Shown here: positions 15,162-22,964 of the stretch, piece by piece
Numbering within the stretch: position 1 is the first letter of the stretch
How the letters are laid out: every line of letters begins with the position of its first letter
NCBI GenBank assembly: GCA_025934375.1
Contig: JAICYD010000068.1
Span: forward strand, 1 to 37,559
DNA: 37,559 bases
Direction: 5' to 3'
From: Streptosporangiaceae bacterium
GTDB taxonomy: Bacteria; Actinomycetota; Actinomycetes; Streptosporangiales; Streptosporangiaceae
The notes under the pieces: model-generated
Database searches by the model: none
What the model was told of the DNA's origin: nothing
Seen by the model: only the letters and a program-made list of their open reading frames with translations
Translations under genes and position numbers: made by a program

Positions 15162-16409
15162 ATGAGTGAAGACTGGTCAAAGGGCTGGCATCAGCGCGAC
15201 AAGCCAGCCGGAGCCGACCCCGAGCAGGGCGCCACCGTCCCGGTTGCCGGCCCGCAGGGTTACGGCCGGCCGGGATACGGCCCGCGCGGGTACGGCCAGC
15301 AGCGTGCCCCGTGGCCGGACCAGCCGCCGCCCCGGTCCACGCGCGGCGGCTCGCCGAGTGGCGGCAGTTCCCCCGGTGGTGGCCGGTACGGCGGTTCCGG
15401 CGGCGGTTACGGCACGCCGGGCAGGCGCGGCTGGCGGCGCTGGATGCGGCCCAAGCGGCTGCTGCTCATCTTCACGTCCCTGATCGTCGTGCTCGCCATC
15501 GTCGGCACCTTCTTGTACTTCAACATCGACGGCAAGCTCGCCCGCGCCAACGTCCTCGCCGCCTACACCGGGCGGCCGGCGCCCACGGCGGGAACGAACT
15601 GGCTGATCACCGGGTCGGACAGCCGCACCGGGCTGAGCCGCGGCCAAGAGGCGCAGCTGACGCTCGGGCACGACATCGCCGGCGCCCGCTCGGACACGAT
15701 CATGATCTTGCACATCCCCGCCAACGGGAACCCGCCGGTGCTGGTCAGCATCCCGCGTGACTCCTACGTGCCGATCCCCGGCTACGGCATGAACAAGGTC
15801 AACGCAGCCTTCGCCCTCGGCGGCGCCCGGCTGCTCGCGCAGACACTGCAAAACGTCACCGGCCTCTACGTCAGCCACTACCTGTCCATCGGGCTGGGCG
15901 GCCTGGTGAGCGCGGTCAACGCGGTTGGCGGCGTGACGATGTGCCTGCCCGCGCCGATGAAGGACCCGAAGGCCGGGCTGAACCTGAAGAAGGGCTGCCA
16001 GAACCTCACCGGGGCGCAGGCGCTGGCCTTCACCAGGACCCGTAACTTCCCGCTCGGCGACCTGCAGCGCGAGCAGGACCAGCGGCTGCTGCTGTCCGGG
16101 CTGCTGAAGAAGATGATGTCGCCTGGCACGCTGTTCAACCCGTTCGCCAGCGTCCCGGCCGCCTACGGCGTCGCGGGCTCGCTGACCGTCGACTCCGGAA
16201 CCCACCTGCTGGACCTGTACGGCGTGGGTCAGGCCCTGCGCGGACCGCAGAGCACGAGCGTGCCGTTCGGCTACTTCCAGAGCACGAGCGCCGGCTCCGT
16301 CATCCGCTGGGACCACGCCAAGGCCACCGAGCTCTTCGCTGACCTCGCCGCCGACAAGCCCATTCCCAGGAGCCTGCTGACGGGCACCGCGATCAAGGGA
16401 ACGGCCTAG
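15162..16409 (+). CDS. LytR-CpsA-Psr (LCP) family cell-wall ligase
   Basis: A 415-residue membrane-anchored protein. It has a cytoplasmic Gly/Pro/Tyr-rich N terminus (residues 30-90, with GYGRPGYGPRGYGQ-type repeats), one transmembrane helix (about 99-120) and an extracellular LCP domain (about 145-330). The LCP core shows GSDSR, SDTIM (Asp178), SIPRDS (Arg199, Asp200), MNKVNAAFALGG and RTRNFPLGDLQREQDQ. LCP proteins transfer glycopolymers from lipid carriers to peptidoglycan. The ATG has GAGAGGGAG about 8 nt upstream, which excludes the much longer open frame from 14922. No glycopolymer synthesis genes are adjacent. Confidence 0.92.
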   Translation: MSEDWSKGWHQRDKPAGADPEQGATVPVAGPQGYGRPGYGPRGYGQQRAPWPDQPPPRSTRGGSPSGGSSPGGGRYGGSGGGYGTPGRRGWRRWMRPKRLLLIFTSLIVVLAIVGTFLYFNIDGKLARANVLAAYTGRPAPTAGTNWLITGSDSRTGLSRGQEAQLTLGHDIAGARSDTIMILHIPANGNPPVLVSIPRDSYVPIPGYGMNKVNAAFALGGARLLAQTLQNVTGLYVSHYLSIGLGGLVSAVNAVGGVTMCLPAPMKDPKAGLNLKKGCQNLTGAQALAFTRTRNFPLGDLQREQDQRLLLSGLLKKMMSPGTLFNPFASVPAAYGVAGSLTVDSGTHLLDLYGVGQALRGPQSTSVPFGYFQSTSAGSVIRWDHAKATELFADLAADKPIPRSLLTGTAIKGTA

Positions 16410-16666
16410 AACTGGGCGGTAGCGGCGATGCCGCCGCGTGCTCGCGGGCCCGGGGTCCAGCTCCGCGCCGGCGTCCCGGGACACCCAGCGCTAGGGACGC
16501 GCCCACAAAATCAATCACGGCCGGGTAGTCCAAAGCACGGTTTGGCCGGTGCCGTTTTGGTGTATCTGTACGTATAAAGGCCAGTGTTGCAGAACGGCGA
16601 GATTGCACGATTGACCAGGGCACGCATCGCGGGCCGACGCGGAGCGGGCTAGGCAGCGGAGGTCTC

Positions 16667-16948
16667 ATGGGCCGCGGACAGGCTCCTGTTAGTGAACGGG
16701 TCGACGAGCCCGACGGCAAGACGCTGTCGGCGCGCGAGTCGCAGATTATGTCGCTGATCGCGGGCGGCCATACCAACGGAGAGATCGCCGCGTACCTGTT
16801 CCTCGCGGAGAAGACGGTCAAGAACCACGTCCGGTCCATCTACTCCAAGCTCGGCGTGGCCTCGCGCCCGGCGGCCATCTCGCACTGGCTTGTCAGCCAT
16901 GCGGCCGCCCACACGGCAGCGAACGGGGAGTACACGCCAACGCGTTGA
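16667..16948 (+). CDS. Standalone LuxR/GerE helix-turn-helix protein
   Basis: A 93-residue protein consisting mostly of a GerE-type helix-turn-helix (about 18-80): LSARESQIMSLIAGGHTNGE, IAAYLFLAEKTVKNHVRSIY, SKLGV. It has no receiver or sensor domain. GGAGG precedes the ATG by 4 nt. The 257-bp gap before it (16410-16666) contains a low-GC stretch with TACGTATAAAG near 16571, a possible promoter. It lies 110 bp before an OmpR-type regulator gene and may act in the same signalling neighbourhood; the targets are unknown. Confidence 0.85.
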   Translation: MGRGQAPVSERVDEPDGKTLSARESQIMSLIAGGHTNGEIAAYLFLAEKTVKNHVRSIYSKLGVASRPAAISHWLVSHAAAHTAANGEYTPTR

Positions 16949-17058
16949 GTCCGGGCTCCGCTAGGCGTGCGGCGGCACTCGGCTTACTCTAGGGAGACGT
17001 AGGGGGACTCACACCTGGCGTTCAGCTTTCTCCCAGGATGCGACGCCATGATGGGATC

Positions 17059-17781
17059 ATGAGCATGCCGAGCACCGATACGCGGCAGCAGACTGACGCG
17101 CGCCTGCTGGTCGTCGAGGACGAGCCGAATATCCTCGAGCTCCTCTCGGCGAGCCTGCGCTACGCGGGCTTCGACGTGATCACCGCGGCCGGCGGCACCG
17201 AGGCGGTCCAGGCCGCCCAGCGGCACCGGCCGGACCTGATCGTGCTCGACGTGATGCTCCCCGACATGGACGGCTTCGACGTCATCCGCCGGCTGCGCGG
17301 CGGCGGCACCCGCATCCCCGTGGTGTTCCTGACCGCCCGCGACGGCACCGACGACAAGGTCCGCGGGCTGACGCTCGGCGGCGACGACTACGTCACCAAG
17401 CCGTTCTCGCTGGAGGAGGTGATCGCCCGCATCCGGGCGGTGCTGCGCCGCACCCGCGGCGACGGCGTGGAGCCGACCCCCCGCCTGAAGTTCGCCGACC
17501 TGGAGCTGGACGAGGAAAGCCACGAGGTCTGGCGGGGCGGCGGCCAGATCCAGCTGTCCCCCACCGAGTTCAAGCTGCTGCGCTACTTCATGAGCAACGC
17601 CAACCGCGTGCTATCGAAGATGCAAATCCTCGACCACGTGTGGGACTACGACTTCCGCGGGGACACCGGCATCGTTGAGTCCTACGTCTCGGTGCTGCGC
17701 CGCAAAGTCGACACCAAGGAGCCCCGGCTGATCCACACCCTGCGCGGCGTCGGCTACGTCTTGCGGCTCCCGGCATCGTAG
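17059..17781 (+). CDS. OmpR/PhoB-family response regulator
   Basis: A 240-residue two-component regulator. The receiver domain has the acidic pair in VVEDEPN (about 20-22), phosphoacceptor Asp64 in IVLDVMLPDMDG, Thr in FLTARDG and Lys in YVTKPFS. The C-terminal winged helix has LSPTEFKLLRYFM, VLSKMQILDHVWDYDF, ESYVSVLRRKVD and the closing LIHTLRGVGYVLR, like PhoP/TcrX/TrcR of mycobacteria. In-frame ATGs at 17038, 17059 and 17065 are all possible; 17059 is a compromise because none has a good ribosome binding site. The cognate kinase follows after 14 nt. The specific system cannot be named. Confidence 0.9.
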   Translation: MSMPSTDTRQQTDARLLVVEDEPNILELLSASLRYAGFDVITAAGGTEAVQAAQRHRPDLIVLDVMLPDMDGFDVIRRLRGGGTRIPVVFLTARDGTDDKVRGLTLGGDDYVTKPFSLEEVIARIRAVLRRTRGDGVEPTPRLKFADLELDEESHEVWRGGGQIQLSPTEFKLLRYFMSNANRVLSKMQILDHVWDYDFRGDTGIVESYVSVLRRKVDTKEPRLIHTLRGVGYVLRLPAS

Positions 17782-17795
17782 GAAGGCACCCGGCC

Positions 17796-19556
17796 ATGGA
17801 ACCGGGAGCGAAGACAGCATCGGGCGAGTTCCTGGCCGACCAGCCGCCGAAGCCGCCAGGCCGGTCCGGCCTGCACTGGAGCAAGCTCCGCCAGCTGTCA
17901 GGCCGCACCCCGCTGCGCACCAAGCTCATCACGTCCGTCTTGGTGCTCGTGATCGCGGCGCTCGCGGCGATCAGCGTCGCCAGCACTTACATGCTGCACA
18001 CATATGTGGTCAAGCAGCATGACAGCGACATCTCGGGGGTCGTCAACCAGTACAACACGAACCATAACCTGCCGCTCAACCCGCGTGACCTCACGGCCGG
18101 CTCGGCGATCCCGACGCGCTCTAGCATCGTGGTGGGGCTACAGGTGGAGGGCGGCCAGCTGACGTGGAAAAGCCCGTACGGGAACGGCCCCCCCGTGCCC
18201 GTCAGCCAGGATCCGCTGCCGCACCTGCCTTCCAACCCCAACTGGGCGGGCACCGCCATCGGCGATTCCACCATCCTCACCCTCCCGGCGCAAAGCGGGC
18301 CCAACACCTGGCGGGTCATGGGCGACATCGTGGAAACCACGAACCCGGAGACCGGCCAAAACTCAACCGGGACCATGATCGTCGCGGTTGACCTCGGCAA
18401 CATCAACGCGCTGACCCGCGAACTGATCCTCTTCGACCTGCTGGTCGGGGGGGCGATCGTCATCGGGCTGGCGATCGTGGCCATCGCTGTCATCAGGGCG
18501 AACCTGCGCCCGCTGGATGACATCGAGCTGACCGCCGGCCAGATCGCGGCCGGGCACCTGGATCACCGCATTCCCGAGCGCGACCCGCGCACCGAGGTGG
18601 GCAGCCTCGGCCGGTCGCTGAACACGATGCTCAGCCAGATCGAGGCCGCCTTCCACGCGCGCGAGGAGTCCGAGCAGGCCGCGCACCGCTCTGAGGAGCG
18701 GATGCGCCGGTTCATCGCCGACGCCAGCCACGAGCTGCGCACCCCGCTCACCACGATCCGCGGTTTCGCCGAGTACTATCGCCAGCGGGGTGGGGGGAAG
18801 CGGATCAAGAGCATCTCCGCCGCAACGGACAGTGCCGCCTGCGACGTGGCCACCGATGCCGCGCAGTCGCCGGGTGGCATGACCCCGGAGGAACTCGACC
18901 GGATCATGAAGCGGCTGGAGTCCGAGGCGTCGCGGATGGGCCTGCTCGTGGAGGACCTGCTGCAACTGGCCCGGCTGGACCAGCAACGACCGCTGGACAA
19001 GCGCCCGGTCGACCTGCTCACGCTGGCGGCCGACGCGGTGCAGGACGCCCGGCTCGTCGCGCCCGACCGAGCGATCGACCTCGACGTCGCGCGGGGCGCG
19101 GCGTTCTTGGTCGACGGGGACGAGCAGCGGCTGCGCCAGGTCATCGGGAACCTGGTGAACAACGCTCTCACGCACACCCCGGCGGGCACTTCGGTGCGGG
19201 TCGCGATTGCGTCGGGAACCTTGAAATCCGGGGATCCGGCGGTCGTCCTCGACGTCATCGACGACGGCCCCGGCATGACCGCCGAGCAGGCCCAGCGGGT
19301 GTTCGAGCGCTTCTACCGCGCCGACGCCGCCCGCAACCGCGCCTCCGGCGGCACCGGCCTGGGGCTGGCGATCGTCGCGGGCCTGGTGAACGCGCACGGC
19401 GGCCAGGTCTCGGTCAAGACGGCCCCCGGCGAGGGCGCCGACTTCCGCGTCAGGCTCCCCTTGTCCCCCGACGCGCTGCAGACGGAAGACCAGTTCTCGG
19501 ACGACGTGGAGTCCGATAACCTACCGTCCGATGACCAGGCCGGCACGCGCCATTAG
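17796..19556 (+). CDS. Sensor histidine kinase, partner of the OmpR regulator
   Basis: A 586-residue membrane kinase. Transmembrane helices at about 44-66 and 211-233 flank an about 145-residue extracellular sensor of unknown fold. HAMP (234-288) is followed by DHp with phosphoacceptor His312 (SHELRTP). The HATPase domain has N box VIGNLVNNAL (about 449-458), DDGPGM and GTGLGLAIV. The segment 332-361, between the two DHp helices, is a Gly/Ser/Ala-rich insertion that I do not expect in relatives, where the loop is short. The C-terminal 30 residues are acidic. GGAAGG lies about 8 nt before the ATG. Its stop overlaps the convergent phosphatase stop by 4 nt. Confidence 0.92.
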   Translation: MEPGAKTASGEFLADQPPKPPGRSGLHWSKLRQLSGRTPLRTKLITSVLVLVIAALAAISVASTYMLHTYVVKQHDSDISGVVNQYNTNHNLPLNPRDLTAGSAIPTRSSIVVGLQVEGGQLTWKSPYGNGPPVPVSQDPLPHLPSNPNWAGTAIGDSTILTLPAQSGPNTWRVMGDIVETTNPETGQNSTGTMIVAVDLGNINALTRELILFDLLVGGAIVIGLAIVAIAVIRANLRPLDDIELTAGQIAAGHLDHRIPERDPRTEVGSLGRSLNTMLSQIEAAFHAREESEQAAHRSEERMRRFIADASHELRTPLTTIRGFAEYYRQRGGGKRIKSISAATDSAACDVATDAAQSPGGMTPEELDRIMKRLESEASRMGLLVEDLLQLARLDQQRPLDKRPVDLLTLAADAVQDARLVAPDRAIDLDVARGAAFLVDGDEQRLRQVIGNLVNNALTHTPAGTSVRVAIASGTLKSGDPAVVLDVIDDGPGMTAEQAQRVFERFYRADAARNRASGGTGLGLAIVAGLVNAHGGQVSVKTAPGEGADFRVRLPLSPDALQTEDQFSDDVESDNLPSDDQAGTRH

Positions 19557-20092
19557 GGCCGGCTGACCAGCTCCGCCAACTGGGACACCAGGCGGGGCAT
19601 CGCGGACTCCAGCAGGCTCAGGACCCGGTCAAACTCGGCCGGACGGCCACCGTACGGGTCAGGGATGTCCGCGCCTTCCAGCCCGGCCACTTCCCCGAAG
19701 AGGCGGATGCGCGAACCGTCGGCACCGTTCGTTGCGGCGTTGCCGGTGAGGGTCTTGAGGTTGGAGGCGTCCATGGCGAGCACGAGGTCGGGTGCCCAGG
19801 CGGCCTCGAACTGGCGGGCGCGGTGCGCCCGGCCGTCGTAGCCGCGCCGGGCGAGCTGGGCGCGGGCGCTGGAGTCCATCGGCTGCCCCACGTGCCAGGC
19901 GCCGGTGCCGGCGCTGTCCGCGATGACCTTACGGTCCAGGCCCGCCGCGGCGAGCTGGGCCTTGAGGACGACCTCGGCCATCGGAGAGCGGCAGATGTTG
20001 CCGAGGCAGACCAGGCAGACGCGGTACGGCTGATCCGGGTCGCGCGGGGACGGCAGCGGGCGGGCCGGCCGGCGCGCCGAGGCGGAAGGCAT
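19553..20092 (-). CDS. Low-molecular-weight protein-tyrosine phosphatase
   Basis: A 179-residue LMW-PTP. The P-loop CLGNICRS (Cys29 to Arg35, CX5R followed by Ser) is near the N terminus and the general-acid Asp is in DIPDPYGG near the C terminus. Such enzymes remove phosphate from tyrosine-phosphorylated proteins, often linked to polysaccharide export or signalling. A GTG at 20110 is an alternative start adding six residues; both have weak ribosome binding sites. The 3' end overlaps the histidine kinase stop (shared TTAG). It diverges from the secreted nuclease gene across a strong inverted repeat. Confidence 0.9.
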   Translation of the reverse strand: MPSASARRPARPLPSPRDPDQPYRVCLVCLGNICRSPMAEVVLKAQLAAAGLDRKVIADSAGTGAWHVGQPMDSSARAQLARRGYDGRAHRARQFEAAWAPDLVLAMDASNLKTLTGNAATNGADGSRIRLFGEVAGLEGADIPDPYGGRPAEFDRVLSLLESAMPRLVSQLAELVSRP

Positions 20093-20193
20093 GCAACCAG
20101 GATGCCCCACGCTCTAGGCGCGCCCGCCGGCGGCGCATCCGAGCGGGACAGCCTCGGCGGTGCGGCCGAAGGCACCAGCGGCCACGCAATCTA

Positions 20194-20228
20194 ATCATCA
20201 CTAATCTACGTAGTAGATTAGTGATGAT
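20194..20228. promoter_or_regulatory. 16-bp perfect inverted repeat, 3-nt spacer
   Basis: Left arm ATCATCACTAATCTAC (20194-20209), spacer GTA, right arm its exact reverse complement (20213-20228). It is about 60 percent AT in a genome near 70 percent GC. It sits in the 160-bp divergent gap, ending 24 nt before the GTG of the secreted nuclease gene and about 100 nt from the phosphatase start. It could be an operator for both genes or a 5'-UTR hairpin. Confidence 0.8.
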
Positions 20229-20252
20229 GTCCTGCAGAGATTGGAGTGCACT

Positions 20253-21674
20253 GTGTCCTTCCGCCGATATCGCGCATCCGGGTCACGATGGCGGCCGCGC
20301 GCGGCCGCCGGGGCGATCGCGCTGGCGGTCGCCGCCGCCGCGGTCGTTACCGCCATGGCGCCGCCCGGCGCTCCCCCCGCCGCCACGGCGGCGGCCGCCC
20401 CGCCCGCCGCCACCGGCGCGGTCCCCGCGGGCCTGGCGGCGCTCGAACGGTCGGCCAAGCTGCCGGCCAAGGCCCCCGTCAGGCGACTGCTGCGGCGGCC
20501 GGCCGCGTTCAGCACCTGCCCCGCCGTCCGCGCCCACTTCAAGGAGTACGCCGCGCGCCACGTCAAGGCGGTGACGTGCTGGACGACGGGACCCGGCGCC
20601 GCGTCGGAAATCGCCCGCGCCGGGACCCGGCTGGCGGCGGCCGCGGTGACCCTGCCGCCGCCGGCGCCCGGATGCGGCGCCGCCCCTCCCGCGGGCGTCT
20701 GGGTGGTCGGCCGGCTCAGCGAGTGCATCTGGAACGACCAGTTCGTCGGCACCATAACCGACGTGCAGACAAAGGCCTTGCTCGGCCTGGAATTCATGTC
20801 GCTCAACCAGGACATCACCATGAGCCCGAACAGCAACATAGTCACCGAGGGCGACGAGCTGACCTTCCTCCAGGGGACAATGGACGGCAACGCGCCGTCG
20901 ACGTGGTCGTTCGCCCCCTCCTGCACGGCTAACTGCGGGCCCCTGACCGGGACGCAGTCGTTCACGCTCGCTCCCGGCCAGTCCAAGACCGGCATCAGCA
21001 TCTCATACCGGGACAATCCCGCCACGGGGCAGCAGGACCCCCTGTTCTCCACCAGCGTCACCCTGAACTTCACGACGCCGACGTCCGTTCCCATCACGCC
21101 CGGGAGATTCAGCACGCCCGACGGCATCAGGTGCGATAACGGCCTCGGCGGGAGCGGCACCGGCTGCGCCATCCCGGCGGTCACTCCCGACCTGGTGCTG
21201 TCGACGGCGACCTACGGCGCCGCCGCGATGAACGTCCACTGGGGCGAGGACCTCATCCCCGGCACCCCGGGCCTGTCCGAGTTCACGCCGCTGACCCGGG
21301 GCAACCCGAACCTGAGGCAAGGCAACAGCGACGCCATCTGCGACAACACGTTCAAGCGCATCACCAGGGTCGTGCCCGACGACAGCTGCGACGAGTACCC
21401 CTTCGCCTCCAGCCAGCAAAGCGGCGCCACCCGCGGCCTCACTGGCAAGGACTGCTTCGACATCGTCCCGTCCGGCTCGTTCGGCGCGGTGCCGTTGTTC
21501 GTCGGCGACCTGAACCTGGGCCGCAACGGCAATGAGTACACCGGACTTGAGGAGTGCGAGCGCGGGCACGTGCCGTCCGCCCAGAACAACGCCGTCGGCG
21601 GCGCCGTGGGCGCTTTCTACAACCAGCAGCGCATGATCGCGGGCGACCCCTATACCGTCACCGTCACCGAGTGA
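20253..21674 (+). CDS. Secreted protein with NucA/NucB-type nuclease domain
   Basis: A 473-residue exported protein. The N terminus is Arg-rich, followed by an Ala/Val hydrophobic stretch ending in an Ala/Pro-rich region, a typical actinobacterial signal peptide. A beta-rich middle part of unknown fold (about 125-290) precedes a C-terminal domain with ICDNTFKRITRVVPDDSCDE and YPFASSQQSGA. The CDEYPFA motif (379-385) is the hallmark of NucA/NucB deoxyribonucleases, with Asp/Glu as metal or catalytic residues. Multiple Cys pairs suggest disulfides. GTG 20253 has TGGAG 7 nt upstream; TTG 20241 is less likely. It is followed after 23 nt by a second secreted protein. DNA scavenging or competition are possible roles. 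Confidence 0.78.
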   Translation: MSFRRYRASGSRWRPRAAAGAIALAVAAAAVVTAMAPPGAPPAATAAAAPPAATGAVPAGLAALERSAKLPAKAPVRRLLRRPAAFSTCPAVRAHFKEYAARHVKAVTCWTTGPGAASEIARAGTRLAAAAVTLPPPAPGCGAAPPAGVWVVGRLSECIWNDQFVGTITDVQTKALLGLEFMSLNQDITMSPNSNIVTEGDELTFLQGTMDGNAPSTWSFAPSCTANCGPLTGTQSFTLAPGQSKTGISISYRDNPATGQQDPLFSTSVTLNFTTPTSVPITPGRFSTPDGIRCDNGLGGSGTGCAIPAVTPDLVLSTATYGAAAMNVHWGEDLIPGTPGLSEFTPLTRGNPNLRQGNSDAICDNTFKRITRVVPDDSCDEYPFASSQQSGATRGLTGKDCFDIVPSGSFGAVPLFVGDLNLGRNGNEYTGLEECERGHVPSAQNNAVGGAVGAFYNQQRMIAGDPYTVTVTE

Positions 21675-21697
21675 CGCCTGAGGAGATGACAACGAAA

Positions 21698-22795
21698 ATG
21701 CTCACGCTAGCAGCGCGATCAGCGCGCGCATGGAAGGCCGCCGCGATTGCGGGCGCCGTGGCGGGCATGACGCTGACCGCGGCCCCGCGGGCGTCAGCCG
21801 CAACGCCCTCCCCGCTGACGGGGATAATCCCCTACGAGGTCGAGACCAATGCCGGCTCCGGTTACCTGTGGGGCGCCGGGAACCCGGACCCCGGCCTCCT
21901 GGAGTTCCTCAACGAGGCACAGCCCATGGCAGCGGGCACCAGCCCCAGCGTCGTCGCGCTCCCCGGCCTCGGCTATGAATCCGTCTTCCAGGGCAGCAAC
22001 GGCGACATATGGTTCTCCGGAACCGCGGGAGTCACCGACGGGCGCTTCGCGATGGCACCGGGCACCAGCCCCAGCGCAGCCGCGACCCCTAGCGGCGCAT
22101 TCCCGTGGGCGGCGCAAGGGGCCAATCACGACCTGTGGAAGGCGAGCCCCAGCGGCCCTGTCGACGTCGGGGCCGCCATGGCAGCCGACACCAGCCCCGC
22201 CGTCGCCGAGATTCCCCCTAATGGCACCTTGTACCCCAATGGTGACTTCGCGATCGCGTTCCAGGGCAGCGACGGCACCTTGTGGGACGCCACCCAGACG
22301 TACGGGACCGGCAGCACGCATTTGCGGATGTCCCCCGGCACCAGCCCGGCAACCGCCTACGACCCCAGCGGGGGCAGCTTCCAGATGGTGGTGAACGGCG
22401 CCAACGGGGACCTGTGGACCACCAGCGCCCACGGCCCCGTCGACCTCGGCGTCGCCATGGCACCGGGCACCAGCCCCAGCCTCACCGAGTTCAACGACGG
22501 CGGCTACGAGGTCGCCTTCCACGGCGCCAACGGCGACCTGTGGACCTACGGAAAGCTGACCACCGGAGACACCGGACTGCCGATGCTGGCCGGCACCAAC
22601 CCCAGCATCGCCGCCACGATCTCCGTCACGACCGGCATCCTGCCCACCGACAACTACTCCATCGCCTACTCGTCTACCTTCAACAACGGATGGATCTTCA
22701 TCGACAACGAGGACACCGGCCCCGGCAACACCATCGACACCACCGACAACGTGGCCAGCGGCACCAGCCCCAGCCTCGCTATCCTCGGCGAATGA
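21698..22795 (+). CDS. Secreted seven-repeat propeller-like protein
   Basis: A 365-residue exported protein with signal peptide (hydrophobic 12-29, cleavage likely after RASA). The mature part is built from seven repeats marked by GTSPS or a close variant, spaced 42 to 56 residues apart (DNA positions about 21935, 22061, 22187, 22337, 22466, 22592, 22760). Each repeat has a motif like AFQGSDGTLW or AFHGANGDLWT. This is the pattern of actinobacterial tectonin/PLL-like beta-propellers that bind glycans. AGGAG (21681-21685) is 12 nt before this ATG; an ATG at 21686 touches it and is less likely. It forms an operon with the nuclease. Confidence 0.75.
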   Translation: MLTLAARSARAWKAAAIAGAVAGMTLTAAPRASAATPSPLTGIIPYEVETNAGSGYLWGAGNPDPGLLEFLNEAQPMAAGTSPSVVALPGLGYESVFQGSNGDIWFSGTAGVTDGRFAMAPGTSPSAAATPSGAFPWAAQGANHDLWKASPSGPVDVGAAMAADTSPAVAEIPPNGTLYPNGDFAIAFQGSDGTLWDATQTYGTGSTHLRMSPGTSPATAYDPSGGSFQMVVNGANGDLWTTSAHGPVDLGVAMAPGTSPSLTEFNDGGYEVAFHGANGDLWTYGKLTTGDTGLPMLAGTNPSIAATISVTTGILPTDNYSIAYSSTFNNGWIFIDNEDTGPGNTIDTTDNVASGTSPSLAILGE

Positions 22796-22827
22796 CACCA
22801 GCGATCCGCACGCCCTGAGAGACAATC

Positions 22828-22856
22828 GTGCGGGCCCGGCCCGGCCGGGCCTGCAC
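22828..22856. terminator. Hairpin after the secreted-protein pair
   Basis: GTGCGGGCCCGGC (22828-22840) pairs with GCCGGGCCTGCAC (22844-22856), 13 bp with one G-T pair and a 3-nt loop. It lies 33 nt past the propeller gene stop and before the convergent alpha-galactosidase stop. No T run follows, so termination in both directions is likely but unproven. Confidence 0.55.
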
Positions 22857-22964
22857 TACAGAGCAGGATCAACGCCAGCCCGTGCGCTAGAGCTATGTTC
22901 GCGATGTCGGTGCCAATGTCAACGACCGGCCTCGCCAGCGGGACTACGGCGGTCTACGGCACTG

